Part shown: positions 1 through 5,685 of the stretch, piece after piece
Layout: every line of letters begins with the position of its first letter
Numbering within the stretch: the first letter of the stretch is position 1
NCBI GenBank assembly: GCA_022447485.1
Contig: JAKVCH010000222.1
Span: 1 to 5,685, forward strand
From: Polyangiaceae bacterium
Lineage (GTDB): Bacteria; Myxococcota_A; Polyangia; Polyangiales; Polyangiaceae
Direction: 5' to 3'
DNA: 5,685 nt
Program-made: the position numbers and the translations under genes
Notes under the pieces: model-generated
Seen by the model: only the letters and a program-made list of their open reading frames with translations
Database searches by the model: none
What the model was told of the DNA's origin: nothing

Positions 1-1107
1 GGAAGCACCGTGGCCTGGAAGACGGAAGACGGAATTAAAAACGCTCGCCTCAGCGCAGTTTATCGTTACGTAGGCACGGATCGCGTCAAGACAGATGAGG
101 CTGAAGCGGGCGATATCGTTGCGGTAGCCGGTCTCGAAGAAGTGCAGATTGGCGATACGTTGGCCGACCCTGCTCAGCCAGAGGCGTTGGAGCGAATCGT
201 TGTTGAAGAGCCAACGATTAAGATTCGTTTCATCGTTAATAATGGACCTTTTGCCGGGAAGTCCGGCAAGTGGGTGACGTCTCGACATATCAAGTCTCGA
301 CTTGAGAAAGAGGCAAAGAGGAATCTTGCTCTACGAGTCGAAACGACTGACGAGACAGATACCTTTATCGTCTATGGGCGCGGTGAGCTCATGTTGGCCG
401 TTTTGGCCGAGACGATGCGCCGGGAAGGGTTTGAGTTTTGTCTCGGTATGCCTGAGGTTGTTGTTCGAGAGGAGGACGGCCAAAAGCTTGAGCCTGTCGA
501 GAAGGTTGTCGTTGATGTTCCTGAGGAATATGTCGGAGCCGTTACGACCCTTTTGGGAGAACGTCGGGGCCAGATGACGAATATGGCAACGATCGGTGCT
601 GGTCGCTCTCGGGTAGAGTTTAAAATTCCTTCTCGCGGTTTAATCGGTTTTCGCTCACAGTTTTTGACCGAGACCCGTGGGTTAGGACTATTGAATACGT
701 TGCATGATGGCTGGGAGCCTTATGCTGGCGCCATGCTTCGACGCTCCAATGGTGCAATGGTGGCCGATCGGTCAGGGTCGAGCCGTCCTTACGCTCTCTT
801 CAATCTTCAGCCTCGCGGGATTATCTTTATCCCTGAGAATACTGAAGTTTATGAAGGAATGATTATCGGTGAGCACAGCCGTGCAAACGACCTTGACGTG
901 AATGCGACGAAAGAGAAGAAGCTCACGAATATGCGCGCTTCCGGAAAAGACGAAGCCGTTCAGTTGACCACGGCGAAAGCGATGTCGATTGACGAAGCTC
1001 TGGAATGGATCGATCGCGACGAATTAGTTGAGGTCACGCCGGACGCGATGCGTCTACGCAAGAAGCACCTCAAAGCCCAAGGCCGACCTCGTCGCGACGG
1101 GACCTGA
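1..1107 (+). CDS. typA: Ribosome-associated GTPase TypA/BipA, C-terminal part (5' end outside window)
   Basis: This is the last 368 codons of the translational GTPase TypA (BipA). The protein binds the 70S ribosome at the EF-G site and supports ribosome assembly and growth under cold or stress in other bacteria. The frame is open to the left edge; the GTG at 10 is an internal Val codon, not a start. Family proteins are about 600-615 residues, so about 240 residues, including the whole GTP-binding domain, are missing. What remains starts in the beta-barrel domain II (AEAGDIVAVAGLEEVQIGDT). Then come the EF-G-like domain III (TSRHI, ALRVETTDETD, GRGEL, RREGFEF), the domain V-like part (VPEEYVGAV, IPSRGLIGFRSQF) and the BipA-specific C-terminal domain (EVYEGMIIGEHSRANDL, KKLTNMRASGKDEAV, DELVEVTP). 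The usual GRGELHL reads GRGELML here. The TGA stop is followed by a hairpin. The identification is very secure from these family signatures. Confidence 0.97.
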   Translation, partial: GSTVAWKTEDGIKNARLSAVYRYVGTDRVKTDEAEAGDIVAVAGLEEVQIGDTLADPAQPEALERIVVEEPTIKIRFIVNNGPFAGKSGKWVTSRHIKSRLEKEAKRNLALRVETTDETDTFIVYGRGELMLAVLAETMRREGFEFCLGMPEVVVREEDGQKLEPVEKVVVDVPEEYVGAVTTLLGERRGQMTNMATIGAGRSRVEFKIPSRGLIGFRSQFLTETRGLGLLNTLHDGWEPYAGAMLRRSNGAMVADRSGSSRPYALFNLQPRGIIFIPENTEVYEGMIIGEHSRANDLDVNATKEKKLTNMRASGKDEAVQLTTAKAMSIDEALEWIDRDELVEVTPDAMRLRKKHLKAQGRPRRDGT

Positions 1108-1120
1108 GCTGATTGGTTGT

Positions 1121-1147
1121 CCCAGGGCTTCTGCTCGAGGCCTTGGG
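1121..1147. terminator. Hairpin between convergent typA and hflX, possible bidirectional terminator
   Basis: An inverted repeat pairs cccagggctt (1121-1130) with aggccttggg (1138-1147). It gives a 10-bp stem with two G-U pairs on the + strand and a 7-base loop. It lies 13 bases after the typA stop and 2 bases from the hflX stop, where both convergent transcripts should end. The T tract is weak: only CTTTA follows on the + strand and none on the - strand. The position supports a terminator; efficiency is uncertain. Confidence 0.45.
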
Positions 1148-1149
1148 CT

Positions 1150-2805
1150 TTAGGCACTCTTCGGAGGTCGGAATCTCATCTCAAATTCTTCGACCAAAGC
1201 GCGGAGACTTTTGGGGTTCAGAGCCGACACGACTAAAGTATCGGGCTCATCAGCCAGAGCTTCTATCTCCTCCGGATTGAGGCGGTCTGATTTATTGTAG
1301 ACCCGCAACTTGGGAAGATGCTCGAGCCCGAGCTTTTCAATCAGCTTTTGGGTCTCCTTTTTATGGTTACCCTCTTCTGAGTCCGAGGCGTCGACCAATT
1401 CGAGCAGTAGGTTGGCATCTTGAGCTTCTTCGAAAGTTGCTCGAAATGCCGCAAAGAGGTCCTGGGGCATATCGCGAATAAAGCCCACCGTATCACTGAG
1501 GATGATGGTATTTCCCTGAGGCAAGGAGAGTCGCCGACTTCGAGTGTCGAGGGTGGCGAAAAGCTTATTCTCTGCAATCACGTCTGCTTGGGTGAGAGCG
1601 TTCAATAGGGTGCTTTTTCCGGCATTCGTGTAGCCGACGATCGCTATTACCGGGACGTCATCGGAATGCCGCCGTCGTCGGCGCTCAGCACGCTGTTTCC
1701 CAAGATGTTTAAGCTCTTTTTCAAGTCGACCAATTCTGTCACGAGCTCGTCGTCGACCAATTTCTAGCTTAGTTTCACCGGGCCCTCGTCCGCCAATTCC
1801 TCCCGTCAGTCTCGATAGCCCATCAGCCTTGGCTCCGAGGAGAGGCAGGCGATATTTTAGCTGGGCGAGTTCTACCTGTAGCTTGCCGTCTCGGCTTTCT
1901 GCTCGCTGAGCAAAAATATCTAAAATCAATTGGGTGCGATCAATTGCTTTTAAATCTGTCGAAGCACTGATGACGGTATTCTGAGTCGGGTTGAGTTCTC
2001 GGTCAAAAATGAGGGTTTCTACATCGAGGTCAATCGCGCGAATACAAACCTGCTCGAGTTTACCTTTTCCGAGAACATATTTGGGGTCGATGCGATCGCG
2101 GAGCTGAATCACCCTATCAACGATTTCAACGCCTGCGGTTTCGGCGAGGGCCTCGAGCTCAGCCATACGAGTGCGCGCTAAGCGCATGGCGCCCGGCTTT
2201 TTCTGGGAGACATGTATGAGCATGGCCCGTCCGTCTTTCGCCTCGACGGTTCGGCTTTTCTCGAGGCGTGAAAATTCCGATTCGAGAGCTTCTATCAACT
2301 CTCCGAAGTGGGGCATAGGGCGGCCCCACGGAATGGGCCCGCTGACGTCATAGCCCCGCTGGCTCGCCTCGCCCTCTCCAGACCGCTTGGGGACATTAAA
2401 TCCCCAGGTGATCTGTTTGGGATCGCCTGATGGACTGAGGAGAACGGCACAGACTAGGTCGAGGCGCAGTCGAGTTAAGTCGGTAATATCATCATGAGTC
2501 AGCGGCTCATTGAAGAGATGAGTATGAATCAGCCGTATGCCGCGAAAACGGCCTTTGGCCGCTCTCAAGCGACCAATATCTGGTAACATCAGCCCGCTGG
2601 GAGTGCCGACAATCACAGAGTCGACGAGACCGGAGCGGTGAACCAGTACGCCTACTTGTCGACCGCTCTCTCTCGATGCCTCAGCAAGGTTTCTCACGAG
2701 TTCCTGGGAAGCAATGCTTTCATAAGGGACGCGTCGGCGTTCGATTCTTTCCAGCGATTTTATCGCTGAACGTGATAGACCTGAGGTTTCTCCGAATATT
2801 TTCAT
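1150..2805 (-). CDS. hflX: GTPase HflX with N-terminal extension
   Basis: This is a complete 551-residue HflX, a GTPase that binds the 50S subunit and splits or rescues stalled ribosomes under stress in E. coli. Residues 1-190 are an extension absent from the E. coli protein (about 426 residues). Residues 192-323 are the HflX N-terminal domain (DPKYVLGKGKLEQ, IFDRELNPTQ, DRTQLILDIFAQRA, QLKYRLPLL). The glycine-rich family signature GGIGGRGPGETKLEIGRRR lies at 335-353, followed by a basic helical linker. The GTPase domain shows G1 GYTNAGKS (391-398), G2 near LFATLDTRSR, G3 DTVGF (438-442), G4 NKSD (504-507) and G5 VSAL (526-529). All nucleotide-binding motifs look intact. The ATG is the only usable start: an in-frame TGA lies 11 codons upstream with no ATG, GTG or TTG between. 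No clear Shine-Dalgarno is seen. The beta-barrel gene lies 59 bp upstream on the same strand and may be co-transcribed. Confidence 0.96.
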   Translation of the reverse strand: MKIFGETSGLSRSAIKSLERIERRRVPYESIASQELVRNLAEASRESGRQVGVLVHRSGLVDSVIVGTPSGLMLPDIGRLRAAKGRFRGIRLIHTHLFNEPLTHDDITDLTRLRLDLVCAVLLSPSGDPKQITWGFNVPKRSGEGEASQRGYDVSGPIPWGRPMPHFGELIEALESEFSRLEKSRTVEAKDGRAMLIHVSQKKPGAMRLARTRMAELEALAETAGVEIVDRVIQLRDRIDPKYVLGKGKLEQVCIRAIDLDVETLIFDRELNPTQNTVISASTDLKAIDRTQLILDIFAQRAESRDGKLQVELAQLKYRLPLLGAKADGLSRLTGGIGGRGPGETKLEIGRRRARDRIGRLEKELKHLGKQRAERRRRRHSDDVPVIAIVGYTNAGKSTLLNALTQADVIAENKLFATLDTRSRRLSLPQGNTIILSDTVGFIRDMPQDLFAAFRATFEEAQDANLLLELVDASDSEEGNHKKETQKLIEKLGLEHLPKLRVYNKSDRLNPEEIEALADEPDTLVVSALNPKSLRALVEEFEMRFRPPKSA

Positions 2806-2843
2806 GCGGCAGGCGCGGTCTAGGCTGAAAAGGCTTCAAATGC

Positions 2844-2861
2844 CAGCTTGCAGAAAAGCTG
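2844..2861 (-). other. Small hairpin in the gap between the beta-barrel gene and hflX
   Basis: In the 59-bp gap, CAGCTT and AAGCTG form a 6-bp stem with a 6-base loop, directly after the stop of the upstream gene. A second, weaker GGC/GCC pairing followed by TTTTC lies just downstream in the direction of transcription. It could weaken read-through into hflX or do nothing; no long U tract is present, so a strong terminator is unlikely. Confidence 0.25.
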
Positions 2862-2864
2862 ATC

Positions 2865-3770
2865 TTAAAAGTGTGCCTCTACAGCGAGAGCGGCCTCGAC
2901 TCGCGAAGTGCCGAGGGTCAATTTGTCAGAAGCATCGACAAATTCGGAGCTGAGGGAAGTATTGAGAAGGTAGAGTGATTGCCAGGAATAACCGAAGGTG
3001 CAATTCAGCGCGAAAGAGGGGTGAAAAAAGTAGCGTGCGCCGGCCTTGATACCCAGATTCCAGCCGAAACGGGGCCCCTGATTGGGATCTAATTGGCTAC
3101 TATCAATTTGCGTTTGAAGATCCCCTCCCGGGATTAACATCACGATTCCAGCATTGGGCTGGGCGAAGATATCCACTGCGGGCGCGATCGGTACAAAAAA
3201 TTCCGTTTGCAGCTCGAGGCCGAGACGCTGCCCAAAAAGGCGTTCATCAGGTTCGGCGTCATCAGCGGCGTCGGGATCTTTTACTCTGACTGTGTAGTTT
3301 CCACTGAAGTTAAAAGCAGCGCCAAGGCGGATAAAACTATTCAGACCGAAGAGTGCGCCGAATTGGAGGGCTGGACCTCGAGCCGAGACATCATTTTGAG
3401 TTTCAACGACGTCTGTGCCTCGGGCTGATTCGGACTGGAGAGATCCTGTTTCGAATAGATACCTACCGGCGAGAAAAGCATAGTTTTTCTTTCGATCTGG
3501 TCGCGCCGGCGTAGCCGCGACTGCGCTTGACGGGGCTGAACTCTGCTCGTTGTCTGCAGTCTGCTCGTTGTCCTCAGTCTGCTGCTGCTTGGTCGCCGGT
3601 GTCCCCGAGGCTGGCGCGGCTGTGTCTTCGGCTGGGGCACTCGGGGCCTGGGGTTTGGGGGCTTCACTTGCGTAACCTACTTCAGGTTTCCAGCAGCTCA
3701 GACCTAATCCGAGCGCGAGGAGTCTTCGTCGGAGGATGGGTGTTTGTAAAAGAAAGCCATCGGAAATCAT
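2865..3770 (-). CDS. Exported outer-membrane beta-barrel protein of unknown function
   Basis: The 301-residue product looks like a small outer-membrane beta-barrel protein; I do not recognise a named family. A basic-hydrophobic signal sequence is visible (RRRLLALGLGLSC, 14-26), with likely signal peptidase I cleavage after GYA (32-34). Residues 35-93 are a low-complexity Ala/Pro/Gln/Glu/Thr linker that includes QTEDNEQTADNEQ. From about 96 on, alternating hydrophobic and aromatic strands appear: NYAFLAGRYLFE, PALQFGALFGLNSFIRLGAAFNF, LGLELQTEFFVPIAPAVDIFAQPNAGIVML, WNLGIKAGARYFFHPSFALNCTFGYSWQSLYL, and a final strand VEAALAVEAHF. The terminal Phe after alternating residues fits the BAM-recognised C-terminal signal of outer-membrane proteins. 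Size and strand count suggest an 8- to 10-stranded barrel. A lipoprotein alternative (Cys26) fits poorly because Gly-Leu-Ser precedes the Cys. The ATG start has no strong ribosome binding site, so the start is probable but not certain. It may be co-transcribed with hflX. Confidence 0.8.
   Translation of the reverse strand: MISDGFLLQTPILRRRLLALGLGLSCWKPEVGYASEAPKPQAPSAPAEDTAAPASGTPATKQQQTEDNEQTADNEQSSAPSSAVAATPARPDRKKNYAFLAGRYLFETGSLQSESARGTDVVETQNDVSARGPALQFGALFGLNSFIRLGAAFNFSGNYTVRVKDPDAADDAEPDERLFGQRLGLELQTEFFVPIAPAVDIFAQPNAGIVMLIPGGDLQTQIDSSQLDPNQGPRFGWNLGIKAGARYFFHPSFALNCTFGYSWQSLYLLNTSLSSEFVDASDKLTLGTSRVEAALAVEAHF
3542..3583. repeat. 18-bp tandem repeat in the linker of the beta-barrel gene
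   Basis: Two copies of an 18-base unit (3542-3559 and 3560-3577) differ at one or two bases, and a third partial copy starts at 3578. They encode QTADNE and QTEDNE plus the preceding Gln-rich run on the - strand. The unit length is a multiple of three, so copy-number change would keep the frame. The repeat sits in the probable flexible linker between signal peptide and barrel. Confidence 0.8.
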
Positions 3771-3866
3771 GGTCGGATCATAGGCAAGATCGTTTCATTT
3801 ACGAGGGGGCGCGAGAAGAAGATTTAAAATTTCAGGGAGTAGGCGTTTGGTTTGCTCGAAGTAAAT

Positions 3867-3893
3867 ACTTTCATTGAGAGTATCTTTGAAAGT
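3867..3893. promoter_or_regulatory. Inverted repeat in the divergent intergenic region, possible operator
   Basis: ACTTTCA (3867-3873) and TGAAAGT (3887-3893) are perfect 7-base inverted arms with a 13-base spacer, so their centres are 20 bases apart, about two helix turns. That spacing suits a dimeric DNA-binding protein. It lies about 100 bp from each flanking start. A 7-base inverted match can arise by chance in A+T-rich DNA, so the role is speculative. Confidence 0.25.
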
Positions 3894-3956
3894 TCATTTC
3901 ACTTGTTGAGTAGCTGGTTGTGAGTCCATGTAGGCGCTTAAATTGCCTATTTTTTT

Positions 3957-3973
3957 GATCCATAAACAGGATC
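3957..3973. repeat. Short inverted repeat GATCC/GGATC upstream of the lipoprotein gene
   Basis: GATCC (3957-3961) and GGATC (3969-3973) flank a 7-base A-rich spacer, directly after a run of seven T and about 20 bases before the chosen ATG at 3994. On the + strand the T run precedes the stem, so it is not a terminator in that direction. It could lie in the 5' leader or be chance. Confidence 0.25.
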
Positions 3974-3993
3974 TCTGCACTAAGCTTCTTCTT

Positions 3994-5685
3994 ATGTGGC
4001 TCGGCAAAAAGAAGAGAAGACGAAATGAAACGAGCGCGAGTCATCGATTATTGAGTAGGCTGTTCTTCCGGCGGGGAGAGGCGAGGACCTTTCAACCTCA
4101 ACGCGAAGTACGATGCTCTCTGCTGAGTGCGTTCGGCGTAGCAGCTCTTTTAGCCAGCTGTTCCTCTCCTGCTCCCGACGAAGTTGCTGCCGATATTGGC
4201 AGAGGTCCAGGGGAGCGCTTCGAGAACTCGACTTCTCTCAACGAGAGTTTTCGAGGCGGCGTCAGCGTAGACTTAAGAGCACGAGAAGTCTCCGGGACTC
4301 CGGATGTCCAGGACTGCGACAGCGAGTGCGAGAGTTATTGTCAGGGCTTAATCATCGAAAATCCCTTGGACGAAGCTCTATGCTCCCAGCTTTGGGGTGC
4401 TGGTTTCGATACCCGGCCTCTTGATGAGGTACAGAGTTGCCGGCGACTTTATGTTGATCTTACCGGTAAGTTTCCATCAAAAAAGCTTCTGGAAGAAGAA
4501 TGTTTAGGTAGACCTTTGGCAGAGGTCGCTGAAGCACTTTTACTCCGTGATTCGTTTGTATTTATCAATCAACGTCGTTGGGCAGATGTGCTCAAGTACA
4601 ACAACCTGACCGTCAGCATGGAGCGGATTTTCGATCTCGATCAGGTGGTTGGTAAACTTTATCGGGGTGAAATCCGCTACGATGAATTTGTGTCGTTGGT
4701 CAGTGCTCACCCTGTTCTCACTCGGCGCTATGACAACGCCAATGATCGAGCAGAAGCGCTATTTTCTACTTTTGTGGGTCGCGCGCCCTTTGACGATGAG
4801 CGGGGTGATATGGCCAAGCTCTATGGCCTTTGGAGTAATGGCTATTACGACCACCCGGTCTTCAAGCTCAGACTTCCCGACTCGTACATTCGCTTCTCCT
4901 GCATTACAGAAGACGGGGAGGTTGACCCAGCCACGGCCGGTGCTTGTACGAGCGTCTTGTGGGGCTACCACCCCTTAATCCTCTTGCCTGACTTTCGCTC
5001 TCGCGATGGTGAGATTTATTCGGGAAATCTGACGCCAAGCGAATGGCAACTTTTGGAGCTTCCCGGTCGGATCATCTCAAGTTGGCCCGAGGTTTGGGAA
5101 CATGCCGTGACCGAGGCGTTACACCAATATCTCGGCTACGAAATCGAGGCACAAGCCCCGGCTGTTGTCCAAGCCTTGGTAGAATATGCGCTTGAGCATC
5201 AGGGCGATATCCGCTCGATTCACTATGCCATTGTCACATCCCAGGCGTATTTGCAGAGCACGGAGTGCACGGTCGAGGACTGTGGTGACGAGGACGCGCC
5301 GCGCTGGACTTATGGTCCCCTACGCCAAGTGGACGCAGAAGTCTGGATTGATTCTTTAGCGGCGGCACTTGAGCAAGAGCCAGGAGCCTGTGATCATCGT
5401 TTGCCCGAGACCCGAGACCTTTTAGAGGACAGCATTTTAGGAGCGGAGATTCTTGCTGATTCGCGTTGGCCTCTTGATGGGCTGAGTGTTGACCGAAGCT
5501 ATGCCGACTTAGCTCAAACTTTGGGCGGGTGCCCAGACAACCAGGTAGCTGGACGATATAAGGCGATTAGTATCCTATCAACCGCTACCCAAGAAGCCTA
5601 TGCGAGTGAATTGTGTAACCCTGCAAATGTTGAGGGTGCCGGTGTTGACGCCTCTCTTCTTTTACCTGAAGGGGTGGCCCCCCGT
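3994..5685 (+). CDS. Lipoprotein with DUF1549/DUF1553-like segments, 3' end outside window
   Basis: An uninterrupted frame of 564 codons runs off the right edge. A lipoprotein signal is clear: LLSAFGVAALLAS then Cys56 (lipobox LASC), followed by a disordered stretch and a Cys-rich patch (Cys108, 112, 116, 130, 149). Residues 149-200 resemble the start of DUF1549 (CRRLYVDLTGKFPS, then RRWADVLKY), compared with the family pattern RRxYLDLTGxxP...RWADxxRY. Residues 347-450 resemble DUF1553, including DIRSIHYAIVTSQAYLQS (405-422; compare LHRLIVTSxxYRQSS) and YGPLRQVDAEVWIDSLAAAL. Such proteins are common in Planctomycetes and some deltaproteobacterial lineages, often beside DUF1501 genes. Their biochemical role is not established. 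No CxxCH haem motif is present in this part. The start is uncertain: ATG 3994 is the only ATG in frame after the stop at 3931, but it gives an unusually long n-region; TTG 4051 is an alternative. No good ribosome binding site precedes either. Confidence 0.75.
   Translation, partial: MWLGKKKRRRNETSASHRLLSRLFFRRGEARTFQPQREVRCSLLSAFGVAALLASCSSPAPDEVAADIGRGPGERFENSTSLNESFRGGVSVDLRAREVSGTPDVQDCDSECESYCQGLIIENPLDEALCSQLWGAGFDTRPLDEVQSCRRLYVDLTGKFPSKKLLEEECLGRPLAEVAEALLLRDSFVFINQRRWADVLKYNNLTVSMERIFDLDQVVGKLYRGEIRYDEFVSLVSAHPVLTRRYDNANDRAEALFSTFVGRAPFDDERGDMAKLYGLWSNGYYDHPVFKLRLPDSYIRFSCITEDGEVDPATAGACTSVLWGYHPLILLPDFRSRDGEIYSGNLTPSEWQLLELPGRIISSWPEVWEHAVTEALHQYLGYEIEAQAPAVVQALVEYALEHQGDIRSIHYAIVTSQAYLQSTECTVEDCGDEDAPRWTYGPLRQVDAEVWIDSLAAALEQEPGACDHRLPETRDLLEDSILGAEILADSRWPLDGLSVDRSYADLAQTLGGCPDNQVAGRYKAISILSTATQEAYASELCNPANVEGAGVDASLLLPEGVAPR
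4025..4054 (+). other. Nine-codon ORF overlapping the 5' part of the lipoprotein gene
   Basis: An ATG preceded by purine-rich AGAAGAGAAGACGA opens a nine-codon frame (MKRARVIDY) ending in TGA at 4052-4054, out of frame with the lipoprotein. If the lipoprotein really starts at TTG 4051, the two would overlap and could be translationally coupled. If it starts at ATG 3994, this is a meaningless internal frame. No conservation can be checked here. Confidence 0.12.

Larger units (their letters stand above)
3771..3993. promoter_or_regulatory. Divergent intergenic region expected to hold promoters for both flanking genes
   Basis: About 220 bp separate the beta-barrel gene (-) from the lipoprotein gene (+). 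The region is more A+T-rich than the genes and contains a run of seven T (3950-3956) and two small inverted repeats. I found no convincing -35/-10 pair on either strand. The best matches are TTGAAA at 3886-3891 (+) without a good -10, and TTCAAA-17-TATTTA on the - strand. That both promoters lie here is inferred from gene orientation only. Confidence 0.45.

Noticed and set aside
10..12. GTG as the start of a 365-residue TypA-like protein
   Set aside because: The frame is open upstream to the window edge, and the codon falls inside domain II of TypA, matching a Val in the family; the true start is off the left edge.
3341..3667. Arg/Pro-rich 108-codon ORF on the minus strand
   Set aside because: It overlaps the beta-barrel gene in another frame; its composition is a by-product of the repetitive linker codons.
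3693..3695. Cys26 of the beta-barrel protein as a lipidation site
   Set aside because: The preceding residues Gly-Leu-Ser do not fit the lipobox (position -3 should be Leu/Val/Ile), and a signal peptidase I site (GYA) follows a few residues later.
3527..3877. 116-codon plus-strand ORF spanning the beta-barrel gene start and intergenic region
   Set aside because: It is antisense to the signal and linker region, shows no recognisable domain, and has no ribosome binding site or family resemblance.
4113..4424. 103-codon ORF from ATG 4113 with an LFLSC motif that mimics a lipobox
   Set aside because: The overlapping frame +1 encodes a better lipoprotein signal (LLSAFGVAALLASC) and continues without a stop into the DUF1549-like region to the window end.
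4649..4978. 109-codon plus-strand ORF and a 70-codon minus-strand ORF within the lipoprotein gene
   Set aside because: Both lie inside the long coding frame that matches DUF1549/DUF1553-like segments and have no family features of their own.
1..5685. CRISPR array, tRNA/rRNA, insertion sequence or integrase, toxin-antitoxin or phage-defence genes
   Set aside because: No regularly spaced repeats, cloverleaf, transposase or terminal inverted repeats, or defence-type domain was seen; nearly all of the window is taken by four long genes.

Overview
The window shows four protein-coding genes and looks like ordinary bacterial chromosome. The best guess at the source is a Gram-negative, deltaproteobacterial-type bacterium, for example Myxococcota or Bradymonadota. 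Three things point that way: a long HflX with an extra N-terminal domain, an outer-membrane beta-barrel protein, and a lipid-anchored protein of the DUF1549/DUF1553 class. This placement is inference from gene content and not from a database search. Base composition looks balanced and similar throughout, and no insertion sequence, integrase, CRISPR array, tRNA or rRNA is visible.

Layout. Positions 1-1107 (+) hold the C-terminal 368 codons of the translational GTPase TypA/BipA; its GTPase domain lies off the left edge. A hairpin at 1121-1147 separates it from the convergent gene hflX (1150-2805, -), a complete 551-residue ribosome-associated GTPase. Upstream of hflX on the same strand, 59 bp away, is a 301-residue exported beta-barrel protein (2865-3770, -); the two could share a transcript. 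A divergent intergenic region of about 220 bp (3771-3993) carries small inverted repeats. It is followed by a long open frame on the + strand (about 3994 to the right edge, no stop). That frame encodes a lipoprotein with DUF1549- and DUF1553-like segments and is cut by the window end.

How the genes relate. TypA and HflX both act on ribosomes and are linked to stress adaptation in other bacteria, but here they converge and are not co-transcribed. The barrel protein and the lipoprotein are envelope genes of unknown substrate that diverge from a shared upstream region. The feature most worth following is the roughly 190-residue N-terminal extension of HflX, which carries a RadC/JAMM-like His-x-His...Thr-x-x-Asp pattern.
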